DNA of 47,769 nt from Avichristensenella sp031549905 (GTDB lineage: Bacteria > Bacillota > Clostridia > Christensenellales > Aristaeellaceae). The stretch is from contig JAVBPC010000066.1 of NCBI GenBank assembly GCA_031549905.1, forward strand, positions 1 through 47,769. The letters run 5' to 3'. Below the pieces are notes generated by a model. The model did not search any database and was not told the DNA's origin. It was given only the letters and a program-made list of their open reading frames with translations. How positions within the stretch are numbered: the stretch's first letter is position 1; each line of letters opens with the position of its first letter. Made by a program: the position numbers and the translations under genes. Positions 35,112-42,891 of the stretch are shown here, piece after piece.

Positions 35112-36025
35112 ACCGCCTGGTTATTTTTTCCCCGGCCGTGCGCGAGGCGATTTTGGCCGGCCGGCCCGTAATCGCGCTGGAAAGCACGATCATCAGCCAT
35201 GGGATGCCTTATCCGCAGAACGTGGAAACGGCCCTTCGCTGCGAGGCGGAAGCACGCGCGAACGGGGCGGAGCCCGCGACCATCGCGGTGATTGGCGGCA
35301 AGCTGTGCGCGGGGCTGACCGAGGCACAGATTGACGCGCTGGGCAAAGCCGGGCCTTCCGTGGCGAAGGCAAGCAGGCGCGATCTGCCGCTGCTGGTGGC
35401 TGAGGGCAGGGATGGTGCGACGACCGTTGCCGCCACGATGATCATCGCGCACATGGCGGGCATATCTGTGTTCGCTACGGGCGGACTCGGCGGCGTGCAC
35501 CGCGGCGCGGAAACGACGATGGATATCTCCGCCGATCTGGAGGAGCTGGCCAAGACGCCGGTGGCCGTGGTATGCGCGGGTGCAAAGAGCATCCTGGACT
35601 TGGGTCTTACGCTGGAATACCTGGAAACGCGCGGCGTACCTGTGCTGGGCTATGGTACCGATGAGCTGCCCGCGTTTTACGCCAGGGAAAGCGGCTTCCA
35701 TGTGGATCAACGCCTGGACACCCCGCACGGGATCGCTCAGGTGCTGACCGCCCAGCGCAAAATGGAGTACCCCGGCGGCGCGCTGATTGTAAACCCCATC
35801 CCCGAGGCATACGCCATGAACAAGGCCGACATCGATTGTGCGATTGGGCAAGCCTTGCGCGAAGCGGGGGAGCAGGGCATTAAGGGGAAGGCGGTAACGC
35901 CGTTCCTGCTGGCCAGGATTTCAGAGCTTACCGGCGGGGAGAGCCTTGCATCCAACATCCAGCTGGTGCTGAACAATGTGCGGTTGGCCGCGCAGGTTGC
36001 GGTGGAAATGGCACGGATTGCCTGA
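35108..36025 (+). CDS. psuG: Pseudouridine-5'-phosphate glycosidase
   Basis: A 305-residue enzyme that cleaves the C-C glycosidic bond of pseudouridine 5'-phosphate to uracil and ribose 5-phosphate. The family is highly conserved: VIALESTIISHGMPYPQNVETAL, IAVIGGKLCAGLT, ASRRDLPLLVAEGRDGATTVA, FATGGLGGVHRGAETTMDIS, VVCAGAKSILDLGLTLEYLET with the catalytic lysine, and VLGYGTDELPAFY are all present. The start at 35108 lies in the psuK stop; the open frame continuing upstream to 34850 is an artefact. Confidence 0.97.
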   Translation: MNRLVIFSPAVREAILAGRPVIALESTIISHGMPYPQNVETALRCEAEARANGAEPATIAVIGGKLCAGLTEAQIDALGKAGPSVAKASRRDLPLLVAEGRDGATTVAATMIIAHMAGISVFATGGLGGVHRGAETTMDISADLEELAKTPVAVVCAGAKSILDLGLTLEYLETRGVPVLGYGTDELPAFYARESGFHVDQRLDTPHGIAQVLTAQRKMEYPGGALIVNPIPEAYAMNKADIDCAIGQALREAGEQGIKGKAVTPFLLARISELTGGESLASNIQLVLNNVRLAAQVAVEMARIA

Positions 36026-36029
36026 TCCT

Positions 36030-36127
36030 GTGCGGTTTTGTACCGAAACCCGCACGCACGGTGCTGTGCCGCGCATTTCCGGGATGCAGCTTGATGTGAT
36101 CGAAGCGCATTATTTCCCGGGAAATAA
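36030..36127. promoter_or_regulatory. Hairpin and 18-bp perfect palindrome after psuG
   Basis: GTGCGGTTT with AAACC(C)GCAC (36030-36055) is a possible psuG terminator without a T-run. TTATTTCCCGGGAAATAA (36110-36127) is a perfect palindrome without a spacer, more like a protein-binding site than an RNA hairpin, in a region between two converging gene ends. Confidence 0.5.
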
Positions 36128-36203
36128 ATAGCCGTACCGGGGCTTGGTATGTCCCGTGGGAATGGGTTAGGCAGACGTAGCAACTGCATAAATATCGCTT
36201 TTG

Positions 36204-36244
36204 ACAAAAAGGAACCCCGCGTCCCACCCGGGAGCGCGGGGTTC
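36204..36244 (-). terminator. Terminator of the second sugar-transport operon
   Basis: On the minus strand GAACCCCGCG and CGCGGGGTTC enclose an inner TCCC/GGGA stem; the hairpin (36212-36244) is followed by CCTTTTTG. It lies 17 bp after the stop of the solute-binding protein gene. Confidence 0.9.
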
Positions 36245-36261
36245 TGCATGTCTAGTTTACC

Positions 36262-37725
36262 TTATTTGCCCAGGAACTCATCCAGCTGGCGCTGTGCTTC
36301 GGCGATAACATCGCGAATGCCGGCGGCTTCCAGCTCGGAGATCAGCTGCGGCAGCACCACATCGGGATCGGAGGTGCCTGTCTGCAGCTCATACAGGTAC
36401 ATGTCGCGGATGGCGATGCACGCGGCAACTTCGGCCTGCACAGGCGTGTAGTCAAACGCGAAGCCCAGCGAGCCGGAGGTGATGGCTTCCGAGTAGCCGG
36501 CCCAGACAACCTGCCAGGCGTTCGGATCGGCGGGGACAGAGGGGAACGGCGAAGCTTCCACGGCGCTGAGGGAGTACGAAGCCTGCGTGTACGCCCACGG
36601 CGCGTAGTTGTTGGCGCCTTCCTGGGTCTTGGTTACGGTGCCATCCTCATTGAAGTTGAAGTGCACGCCTTCGATGCCGTAGCGCATGATGTTGCGGTAT
36701 TCACGGTTCGTGTTGGCGAACTCCAGCATTTTCAGGGATTCTTCCACATGCTTGGACGCCGCGCTGATGGCCAGCAGCGAGCCCTGCAGCGAATAGGTGG
36801 ACAGGAACGGGCCGTCATAGCGGGAGATGGCGGAAGCCTTCTGGCGCGCGTTGGACCAGATCGAGTCCGCGCCGTAGAAGCCCTGGCCGGACTGGATCAC
36901 ACCGCGGGCCGCGCGGCCCAGCGACGTGGTGACAGCGGCGTCAGGATTGATGTAGCCTTTCTCATACCAGCTGTGGATCGTTTGAATGCGCTCCACATAT
37001 TCCGGCATTTCCCAGCAAAGATAGACGGTGCCTTCCTTGTCGGTGCCGATGTCGCCGTAGGACAGCGCGATCTGCGCATCCTGGTTGATCCAGTCAAGGA
37101 AGTTGGACCAGGAGGTGATGCCGCCGCGCGCTTCCTTGATGGGGTAATCTTCGGGATGATCGGCCTTGTACATTTCCAGGTACGGCTCGATATCGGCGAA
37201 GGTCATGTTCGCGGGGATCTCCATGCCCTTTTCGGTGACATAGTAGTCGATGTCGATGATCCAGAACACTTCAATGCCGTAGTCCTTCATGACCGGCACG
37301 GCATACAGGCCCTTCTCGCCGTTCACTGTCATGTAGGAGCCCTGCCACAGCATTTCGGGCATCGATTCCCACAGCGCGGGGGTAACTTCCTGCACCATGC
37401 CCTCGATGTTGTAGAACATGCCGTCATAGGTGTTCATGATGAAGTCGTTGTACCAGCCGTTGGTGGTGAAGCAGATGTCGAAATATTCGCCGGAAGACAT
37501 GGCCAGCGCGATCTGCTCAGAGGTCATGTAGGTGCAGGTGATCGTCACGCCGATCGCCTCAGCGCTGATCTCGTTCAGCTTCGCTTCGACTATGGCCTGG
37601 TCTGTCGGGCCCAGGGAATCCGTGCCCATCCACCAGATGAGGTTGACCGGTTCCGCGGCGCTGGCGAAGGACGCCAGAGACAGCGCCATCAGCAGCGACA
37701 GCATCAGGGCTACCAGTTTCTTCAT
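36262..37725 (-). CDS. Extracellular solute-binding protein (DUF3502-type, LplA-like)
   Basis: A 487-residue binding protein of the second LplBC-type importer. The signal peptide (residues 1-23, MKKLVALMLSLLMALSLAS) ends in FASAAEP with an AxA site and no cysteine. The mature N-terminus VNLIWWMGTDSLGPTDQAIVEAKLNE and the C-terminal half resemble binding proteins with a DUF3502 tail. ATG 37725 is preceded by AAAGGAGG. The gene lies 62 bp after its permeases, with a hairpin between. It may take up an amino-sugar oligosaccharide, judged only from the adjacent amiE/nagZ-like genes. Confidence 0.88.
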   Translation of the reverse strand: MKKLVALMLSLLMALSLASFASAAEPVNLIWWMGTDSLGPTDQAIVEAKLNEISAEAIGVTITCTYMTSEQIALAMSSGEYFDICFTTNGWYNDFIMNTYDGMFYNIEGMVQEVTPALWESMPEMLWQGSYMTVNGEKGLYAVPVMKDYGIEVFWIIDIDYYVTEKGMEIPANMTFADIEPYLEMYKADHPEDYPIKEARGGITSWSNFLDWINQDAQIALSYGDIGTDKEGTVYLCWEMPEYVERIQTIHSWYEKGYINPDAAVTTSLGRAARGVIQSGQGFYGADSIWSNARQKASAISRYDGPFLSTYSLQGSLLAISAASKHVEESLKMLEFANTNREYRNIMRYGIEGVHFNFNEDGTVTKTQEGANNYAPWAYTQASYSLSAVEASPFPSVPADPNAWQVVWAGYSEAITSGSLGFAFDYTPVQAEVAACIAIRDMYLYELQTGTSDPDVVLPQLISELEAAGIRDVIAEAQRQLDEFLGK

Positions 37726-37752
37726 AGGGGAACCTCCTTTGGTTTTTTACAA

Positions 37753-37769
37753 ACGGCGGTGCACGCCGT
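37753..37769 (-). promoter_or_regulatory. Permease-to-binding-protein intergenic hairpin
   Basis: ACGGCG and CGCCGT form a 6-bp stem with a 5-base loop, followed on the minus strand by TTGTAAAAAACC. It could adjust the ratio of binding protein to permease. Confidence 0.4.
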
Positions 37770-37787
37770 ATGTTACGAATGTACGGC

Positions 37788-38756
37788 CTACCCCTTCACC
37801 GCGCCGATGGTAAGGCCGGATACGAAATATTTCTGGAAGAAGGGGTAGGAACAGGCGATGGGCACCACGATAACCACGACGATGGCCATGCGCATCGTTT
37901 CACCCGGAATGTTCAGCACGTTGTCCGCACTCATCGAGGCGGCGTTGCGCGTCAGGAAGTCGATACCGCGCTCAATCTGCACCAGCAGGAATTGCAGCGA
38001 GTACAGGTGCTGGTGCGTGCTGCGGATATACAGCAGCGCCTGGTACCAGTCGTTCCAATAGGCAAAGGTGAGGAACAGGCCGATGGTGGCGATGGCGGGC
38101 AGCGATATGGGCAGCACCAGTTGAATGAAGATGCGAAGCTGCGACGCGCCGTCGATCTTACCGGATTCGATGACGGAATCGGGTACGGTGGTGGTAAAGA
38201 ACGTGCGCAGCACAATGATGTAGAACGATGAACACGCCAGCGGAAGCAGCAGCGCCCAGTAGGTGTTTGTTAGCCCGTACAGCTGCGTCATTACTACATA
38301 CGTTGAAACAAGGCCGCCGTGGAACATCATGGGGATGAAGATATACGTCATGTAGAACTTGCGCAGCTTGAACGTGGGGCGCGACAGCGCGTAGCCCATC
38401 GTCGTGGTCAGCGTCAGTCCCAGCAGCGTGCCCGCAAGCGTGATGCCAATGGAGTTGAGGAACGCACGTCCCACCCTTTCCCGCAACGCCCACAGGTATT
38501 TATACGCATCCACACCCCAACTCAGCGGAACAAAGCTGTAGCCAATTTGGTTGACCGATGATTCCGCGGAAAAAGAGATAATGGTGACAAATACGGCGGG
38601 CAGCACGGTGGCCAATGCCAAGATGATGAACAGCACCGACGCCGCGGCGTTGGTCACGGGCTTGATCCGGTTGAAACGGATCATCCCGTCGCTGTTCAGG
38701 TCCTGTTTGGGTGCTTTCACACGCCGAACACTGGAATGCTTTAGCTTTGCGTTCAT
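37788..38756 (-). CDS. Sugar ABC transporter permease, LplC/YtcP type
   Basis: A 322-residue permease with a basic cytosolic N-terminus of about 35 residues, six helices, the EAA loop DSVIESGKIDGASQLRI and the family C-terminus QKYFVSGLTIGAVKG. The start has GGAGGAGG upstream. It is the second gene of the leftward operon, 24 bp after the LplB-type permease. The N-terminal extension is about 30 residues longer than that of the paralogue at 2296-3174. Confidence 0.92.
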   Translation of the reverse strand: MNAKLKHSSVRRVKAPKQDLNSDGMIRFNRIKPVTNAAASVLFIILALATVLPAVFVTIISFSAESSVNQIGYSFVPLSWGVDAYKYLWALRERVGRAFLNSIGITLAGTLLGLTLTTTMGYALSRPTFKLRKFYMTYIFIPMMFHGGLVSTYVVMTQLYGLTNTYWALLLPLACSSFYIIVLRTFFTTTVPDSVIESGKIDGASQLRIFIQLVLPISLPAIATIGLFLTFAYWNDWYQALLYIRSTHQHLYSLQFLLVQIERGIDFLTRNAASMSADNVLNIPGETMRMAIVVVIVVPIACSYPFFQKYFVSGLTIGAVKG

Positions 38757-38780
38757 GATATGCCTCCTCCCTTTATGCGC

Positions 38781-39755
38781 TCAGAATAGCGAGCTGTCCT
38801 CATCAATCCGGCGGACCACCATGTTGGCGGCCAGCAGCGTCAGGCAGCCGAGCACGGACTGCAGGAAACCCGCGGCGGAGGCATAGTTGTACTGCGGTCT
38901 GGTAGAGGTCATCAGCGATGTGTAAACGTATACATCAATGGTCAAATATACGCTGGTGAGCGAGTTGGAATGCTGTGTGGTCTGATAAAACAGACCGAAG
39001 TCGGAATTAAAGATGCGGCCTACGGCCAGGATAAACATAATGGAAATGATGGGGCGAAGCAGCGGCAGCGTGATGTACTTGATCTGCTGCGATTTGCTTG
39101 CGCCGTCGATGACCGCCGCCTCGTACAGCGAGCCGTCGATGCCGCTGATGGAAGCCATGTATACCACCATGCTGTAGCCAACCGTCTTCCACATTTGCAG
39201 CAAAACCAGGATGTACGGCCAGTATTTTGCTTCCTGATACCATTTGATGGGGCTGCCGCCAAGGCTCTTGATGATATTATTGATGAGGCCCTTGTCCGTG
39301 GTCAGAAATGCCATGACAAAATAACTGACGACGACCCAGGATAGGAAGTGCGGCATGAACATCGCCGTCTGGCAGATTTTGGCAAGCTTCCGGCCGCGCA
39401 GCTCCGTGATCAGGATGGCAAGCGACACCGGCACCAGCACGCCCAAAATAATGAAAATAAGGTTATAGCCGATGGTGTTGCGGAACATCGTAAACGCGTA
39501 TTTGGTTTTGAACAGGAATTCAAAGTTCTGCAAACCGACCCATGGACTGTTGACGAACAGGCTGTACAGGAAGCCCTTGCCCGGTGTGGTGCGGAAGCCT
39601 TTGAACGCGATAACGATGCCGAACATGGGCAGGTAACACATGGCCAGGTACCACAGCGCCGTAGGCAGCGACAGGAAAAAAAGCTGCAGGTCATCCACCG
39701 TAAAGCGCCACCGCTTCTTCCGGATTGGCGCGCCGTCAAGATGGGCTTGTGCCAT
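38781..39755 (-). CDS. Sugar ABC transporter permease, LplB type
   Basis: A 324-residue permease. The EAA loop is GSLYEAAVIDGASKSQQ; the first helix region reads LPTALWYLAMCYLPMFGIVIAFKGF as in LplB, YteP and their relatives. ATG 39755 follows GAAAGGGAGAG; the open frame runs back to 39944 through promoter-leader sequence and is not used. It is the first gene of the three-gene importer operon whose promoter overlaps the end of the AmiE-like gene. No ATPase is encoded here. Confidence 0.93.
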   Translation of the reverse strand: MAQAHLDGAPIRKKRWRFTVDDLQLFFLSLPTALWYLAMCYLPMFGIVIAFKGFRTTPGKGFLYSLFVNSPWVGLQNFEFLFKTKYAFTMFRNTIGYNLIFIILGVLVPVSLAILITELRGRKLAKICQTAMFMPHFLSWVVVSYFVMAFLTTDKGLINNIIKSLGGSPIKWYQEAKYWPYILVLLQMWKTVGYSMVVYMASISGIDGSLYEAAVIDGASKSQQIKYITLPLLRPIISIMFILAVGRIFNSDFGLFYQTTQHSNSLTSVYLTIDVYVYTSLMTSTRPQYNYASAAGFLQSVLGCLTLLAANMVVRRIDEDSSLF

Positions 39756-39955
39756 GTAAACTCTCCCTTTCAAAACGCCGAAGCGATTCCTTGGCGAATA
39801 TGCGACGAGGATGCGAGCAACGTGGTATTGGTTCATAAAAGAAAAAAGACATTCCCATTTAGGAGGCGGGTAAAAATCCAGCCCTATAGGCATCGGGATT
39901 CTTGCCCACCCGCAGCTTCGGAGCGAATCACGGGGATGCTGCAACTAGTATAGAA

Positions 39956-39984
39956 AGCATATCAGCTTATGGGCACTGTGTCAA
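39956..39984 (-). promoter_or_regulatory. Predicted promoter of the second importer operon
   Basis: On the minus strand TTGACA (39979-39984) and TATGCT (39956-39961) are 17 bp apart. The TTGACA includes the TGA stop codon of the AmiE-like gene, leaving a leader of about 195 bases before the permease start. Confidence 0.75.
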
Positions 39985-41009
39985 GCATTTGCGGTGCAAA
40001 ACCGGTAAGTCGCATAAGTTTTATTGTGAAACACACGCCTGAAGCGAAATAGTTTTTCATTTGCGCGCGTTGGGTGGACACGGTTTGTAAGAAGCAACGC
40101 GAAAAAACCCGTGCCGGGATCGATTGCCAGCGATGTGCCGGTGAACCCGGTATGGCCAAATGAATCGCCAGGGAACAGATCGCCGAAATAGCTGCCGGAA
40201 AGCCCCGCCAGGTGGAACCCAAGCCCCCGGTGCAGCTCCCGCCCGGGCGTATGGTTGGTGATGGCAAGCCGAACCGTCGCCGGGGAAAGGAACCCCGCGC
40301 CTTTTTGTGAAAGCATCGAAGCGTAGCGGCAAAGGTCATCAATATTGGAAAAGACGCCCGCGTTTGCGGAAACGCCGCCCAGGAACCGCGCGTTTTCATC
40401 GTGCACGATGCCGCGCCACGCGATGCCGGTTTCGGCATCCACCTCCGTGGGGGCGATGTTGCCGCCGGTTGGGTTGTAGCAGGTGGCGTGCATGCCCAGC
40501 GGTTCAAACACGCGCTTGTGCGCCAGCCGGTCCAGCGGCTCGCCGTACAGCGTTTCCAGCATCTTGCCCAGCAGGATGGTACCCATGCAGCTGTAGCGCG
40601 GCGTGCCGTCCGGCGGCGCTACCAGCGGATGGCTCAGCAGGCAGCGCACGGCATCCTTGGGGTCATCAATCTCTTCCGAGAGAAAGAACGCCGGCTCAAA
40701 GCCGCCTGTATGCGTCATCAGCTGGCGCACGGTGATGGCGGCCTTGTCCGGCGGCGCGTCAAAAAAGCGGGTTACCGTATCATCCAGCGTCAGGTCGCCT
40801 TCTTCCAGCGCGCGCAGACACAGCATCGTAGGGGAAAGGATTTTTGTCATCGACGCCATGTCGAAGCGGGTGTCAAGATCCGCGTCCCCGGCGGCAGCCA
40901 TCAAGAATACTTCGGACCCGGCCCCCACGGCGGCTACCGCCGAAGGAAAGCACCCTTCTTCCACACCCTGCCGTAAAAGTTGCTGTAAAAACGCAAAATA
41001 TTGTTTCAT
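39981..41009 (-). CDS. Class C beta-lactamase-family serine hydrolase, AmiE-like
   Basis: A 342-residue cytosolic protein without signal peptide. The SxxK motif is Ser53-Met-Thr-Lys56, the tyrosine motif is Tyr139-Ser-Cys141 (the family usually has YSN or YSD) and the third motif is His286-Thr-Gly. LMTHTGGFEP is a further family segment. Penicillin-binding-like esterases of this group are diverse; B. subtilis AmiE, an intracellular or wall-associated MurNAc-L-alanine amidase of muropeptide rescue, belongs to it and is also encoded beside nagZ and murQ. That context makes an amidase or esterase on muropeptides plausible. The predicted -10 box ends six bases before ATG, so the mRNA may be leaderless. 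Confidence 0.8.
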   Translation of the reverse strand: MKQYFAFLQQLLRQGVEEGCFPSAVAAVGAGSEVFLMAAAGDADLDTRFDMASMTKILSPTMLCLRALEEGDLTLDDTVTRFFDAPPDKAAITVRQLMTHTGGFEPAFFLSEEIDDPKDAVRCLLSHPLVAPPDGTPRYSCMGTILLGKMLETLYGEPLDRLAHKRVFEPLGMHATCYNPTGGNIAPTEVDAETGIAWRGIVHDENARFLGGVSANAGVFSNIDDLCRYASMLSQKGAGFLSPATVRLAITNHTPGRELHRGLGFHLAGLSGSYFGDLFPGDSFGHTGFTGTSLAIDPGTGFFALLLTNRVHPTRANEKLFRFRRVFHNKTYATYRFCTANA

Positions 41010-41015
41010 AAAAAC

Positions 41016-41044
41016 AGTATAGCTTTTTTATGCTGCACGCGCAA
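41016..41044 (-). promoter_or_regulatory. Predicted promoter giving a leaderless AmiE-like transcript
   Basis: On the minus strand TTGCGC (41039-41044), 17 bp and TATACT (41016-41021), then GTTTTT and the ATG at 41009. Transcription would start at or next to the start codon; no ribosome binding site is visible. Confidence 0.6.
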
Positions 41045-41052
41045 GGCCTCTA

Positions 41053-41081
41053 TTGCAAATTTCGCCATTTCAACGTACAAT
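41053..41081 (+). promoter_or_regulatory. Predicted promoter of the MurQ/GCKR-like operon
   Basis: TTGCAA (41053-41058), 17 bp, TACAAT (41076-41081). It stands back to back with the AmiE-like promoter, nine bases between -35 boxes. Confidence 0.7.
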
Positions 41082-41118
41082 AAGCCTCAGTACAAGAACC
41101 CAAAGGAGGCCGAGCCCC

Positions 41119-42888
41119 ATGGACTATAAGCAGGCGGCGCGCGACTTTATCGAAAACGAAAAGCAATTTCATCTGGGTGTGATTCCTACTGAGCAATCGA
41201 ACCCCCTGACGAAAAACCTCAGTGCCGATATGGCGCGGGATACGGCGGAGGGCGTGAAAACGATCCTGGCGGCGGATGCCTATATCCCCAAGGTTGCCGC
41301 GGATTGCTTTGAAACAGACGCATTCAAGCAGCTGGTGCGGGATATCCGCGGAGTGATGGATCGGCGGCGGACGATGCTGTTTTCGTCAGTAGGCGCATCC
41401 GGCCGGATGGCGCTGCAGCTGGATGCCACATGGCGCCTGTTCTGGACCGAACTGGTGCAGAAGATTCCATTGAAGGCGCAGACGTTCCTGGAACTGCGCG
41501 AATGCTCGAACAGCCTGATGACCGGCGGCGACCGCGCGGTGGTGCGCTCTGTTGAAAACTTTGAAGATTACATGACCTTTGGCGCGCGCCAGGTTGTGGA
41601 TGCGGGCGTGGGCCCGGGCGATGTGGTGATCGCGCTGTCTGAGTGCGGCCTTTCCGCCAGCATCAACGGCTCTGCCATCGAGGCCGACAAGCGCGGCTGC
41701 GCGACGTATTACCTGTACTGCAACCCGGAAGATATCCTCTGCAAACACCTTGACAGAACCCGCGCCGTGTTTGAGCGGCCGAACATCATCAAAATGCCGC
41801 TGTATGTGGGCAACATGGCGGTTTCAGGCTCCACGCGCATGCAGGTGACAACGGTGGAGCTGCTGGTGGCAGGCGCCGCGCTGGAGCTTGCCGCCTGGTC
41901 GTGGCTTAAGGACAACCTGACGGCGGATGAGCTGCAAGCTGTGGGCGCGGGCGTGTTGGAGCCCGCGGAGTACGCGGCGCAGTTTCAGTCTCTGGTGGAT
42001 CAGCTGAAAACAGGCGCCGCGCTTGAAGGCATCGTAAAGGCCGTGGAGATGGAGGCGGATACCTACACGCAGGGCGGGCTGATCACCTACGCGACGCACG
42101 CTTATTTGCAGGATATCCTGACCGATACCACCGAACGCCAGCCGACGTTCACGCTGCCGCCGTTCCGCAAATCCAATGACCATGAAAGCCCGGTCAGCTG
42201 GGCATACGCAAAAGACCCGCTGTACCCAAGCTCCGTCGCGTGGCAGCACATCCTCAGGCGGCCGATCAAGGGGCTGGACTGGACGCGCGAAGACTACATC
42301 GAAATGGGCGCGGCGCAGAAGATCATCGACAACCCGCCCGCCGTGGGCAGCGGGGAGCTTTCCTACTACCAAATCGGCAATGAGGATGACACATCTCGCT
42401 ATGAAAAGCATCCGTCACGGCTGATCCTGGTCGATATCAACAACCATTCCAAGGGCGCGGCGTACGCGTGGTGCCGCAAAAACGCTGCGAAATTTGACAG
42501 CGCGATGGTGCTGCATATGGGCGATATTTCGCCGGCCAAGGTAGATAAGCTGGACATCGCCGTGCCAATCAAGGTGCCGCATACGATCATGGAGCTGATG
42601 CCGCACCTGATGGTGAAGCTGGCTTTCAACCTGCTGTCCACGGCGACGATGGCGAAGATGGGGCGCGTGTGGGGCAACTGGATGATCCAGTTGCTGCCGA
42701 CGAACAAAAAACTGATCGACCGCTCTACCAGGATCATTGCCGCGCTGGCGGAAATTCCTTATGAAGATGCGTGCGAGGAGTTCTTCAAGAGCTATCTGGG
42801 ACGCGATCCCAAGGAGGAGTACCGCGAATCCTACGTTGTGGAAACGCTGCGCCGCCTCGGGTTTGACCCGACAAAAGCGAGGGAGTAG
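41119..42888 (+). CDS. Double-SIS sugar-phosphate protein, MurQ/GCKR-like
   Basis: A 589-residue cytosolic protein related to MurNAc-6-phosphate etherase (MurQ, about 300 residues) and to the glucokinase regulatory protein (two SIS domains, about 625 residues). MurQ-like blocks are IPTEQSNPLTKNLS (22-35), FSSVGASGRM (88-97), MTGGDRAVVRSVENFED (134-150, aligning with the MurQ VEGAED acidic segment), SGSTRM (236-241) and, only near the end, NLLSTATMAKMGRVWGNWM (504-522). About 240 residues with a second SIS-like fold lie between the last two. ATG 41119 follows AAAGGAGG. It could be an etherase, isomerase or sugar-phosphate sensor; the intact acidic segment argues for catalysis. Confidence 0.82.
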   Translation: MDYKQAARDFIENEKQFHLGVIPTEQSNPLTKNLSADMARDTAEGVKTILAADAYIPKVAADCFETDAFKQLVRDIRGVMDRRRTMLFSSVGASGRMALQLDATWRLFWTELVQKIPLKAQTFLELRECSNSLMTGGDRAVVRSVENFEDYMTFGARQVVDAGVGPGDVVIALSECGLSASINGSAIEADKRGCATYYLYCNPEDILCKHLDRTRAVFERPNIIKMPLYVGNMAVSGSTRMQVTTVELLVAGAALELAAWSWLKDNLTADELQAVGAGVLEPAEYAAQFQSLVDQLKTGAALEGIVKAVEMEADTYTQGGLITYATHAYLQDILTDTTERQPTFTLPPFRKSNDHESPVSWAYAKDPLYPSSVAWQHILRRPIKGLDWTREDYIEMGAAQKIIDNPPAVGSGELSYYQIGNEDDTSRYEKHPSRLILVDINNHSKGAAYAWCRKNAAKFDSAMVLHMGDISPAKVDKLDIAVPIKVPHTIMELMPHLMVKLAFNLLSTATMAKMGRVWGNWMIQLLPTNKKLIDRSTRIIAALAEIPYEDACEEFFKSYLGRDPKEEYRESYVVETLRRLGFDPTKARE

Positions 42889-42891
42889 GCG

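Noticed and set aside
41119..42888. Naming the gene murQ outright
   Set aside because: It is twice the length of MurQ with a large insert, and the reaction is unproven, so no symbol is given.
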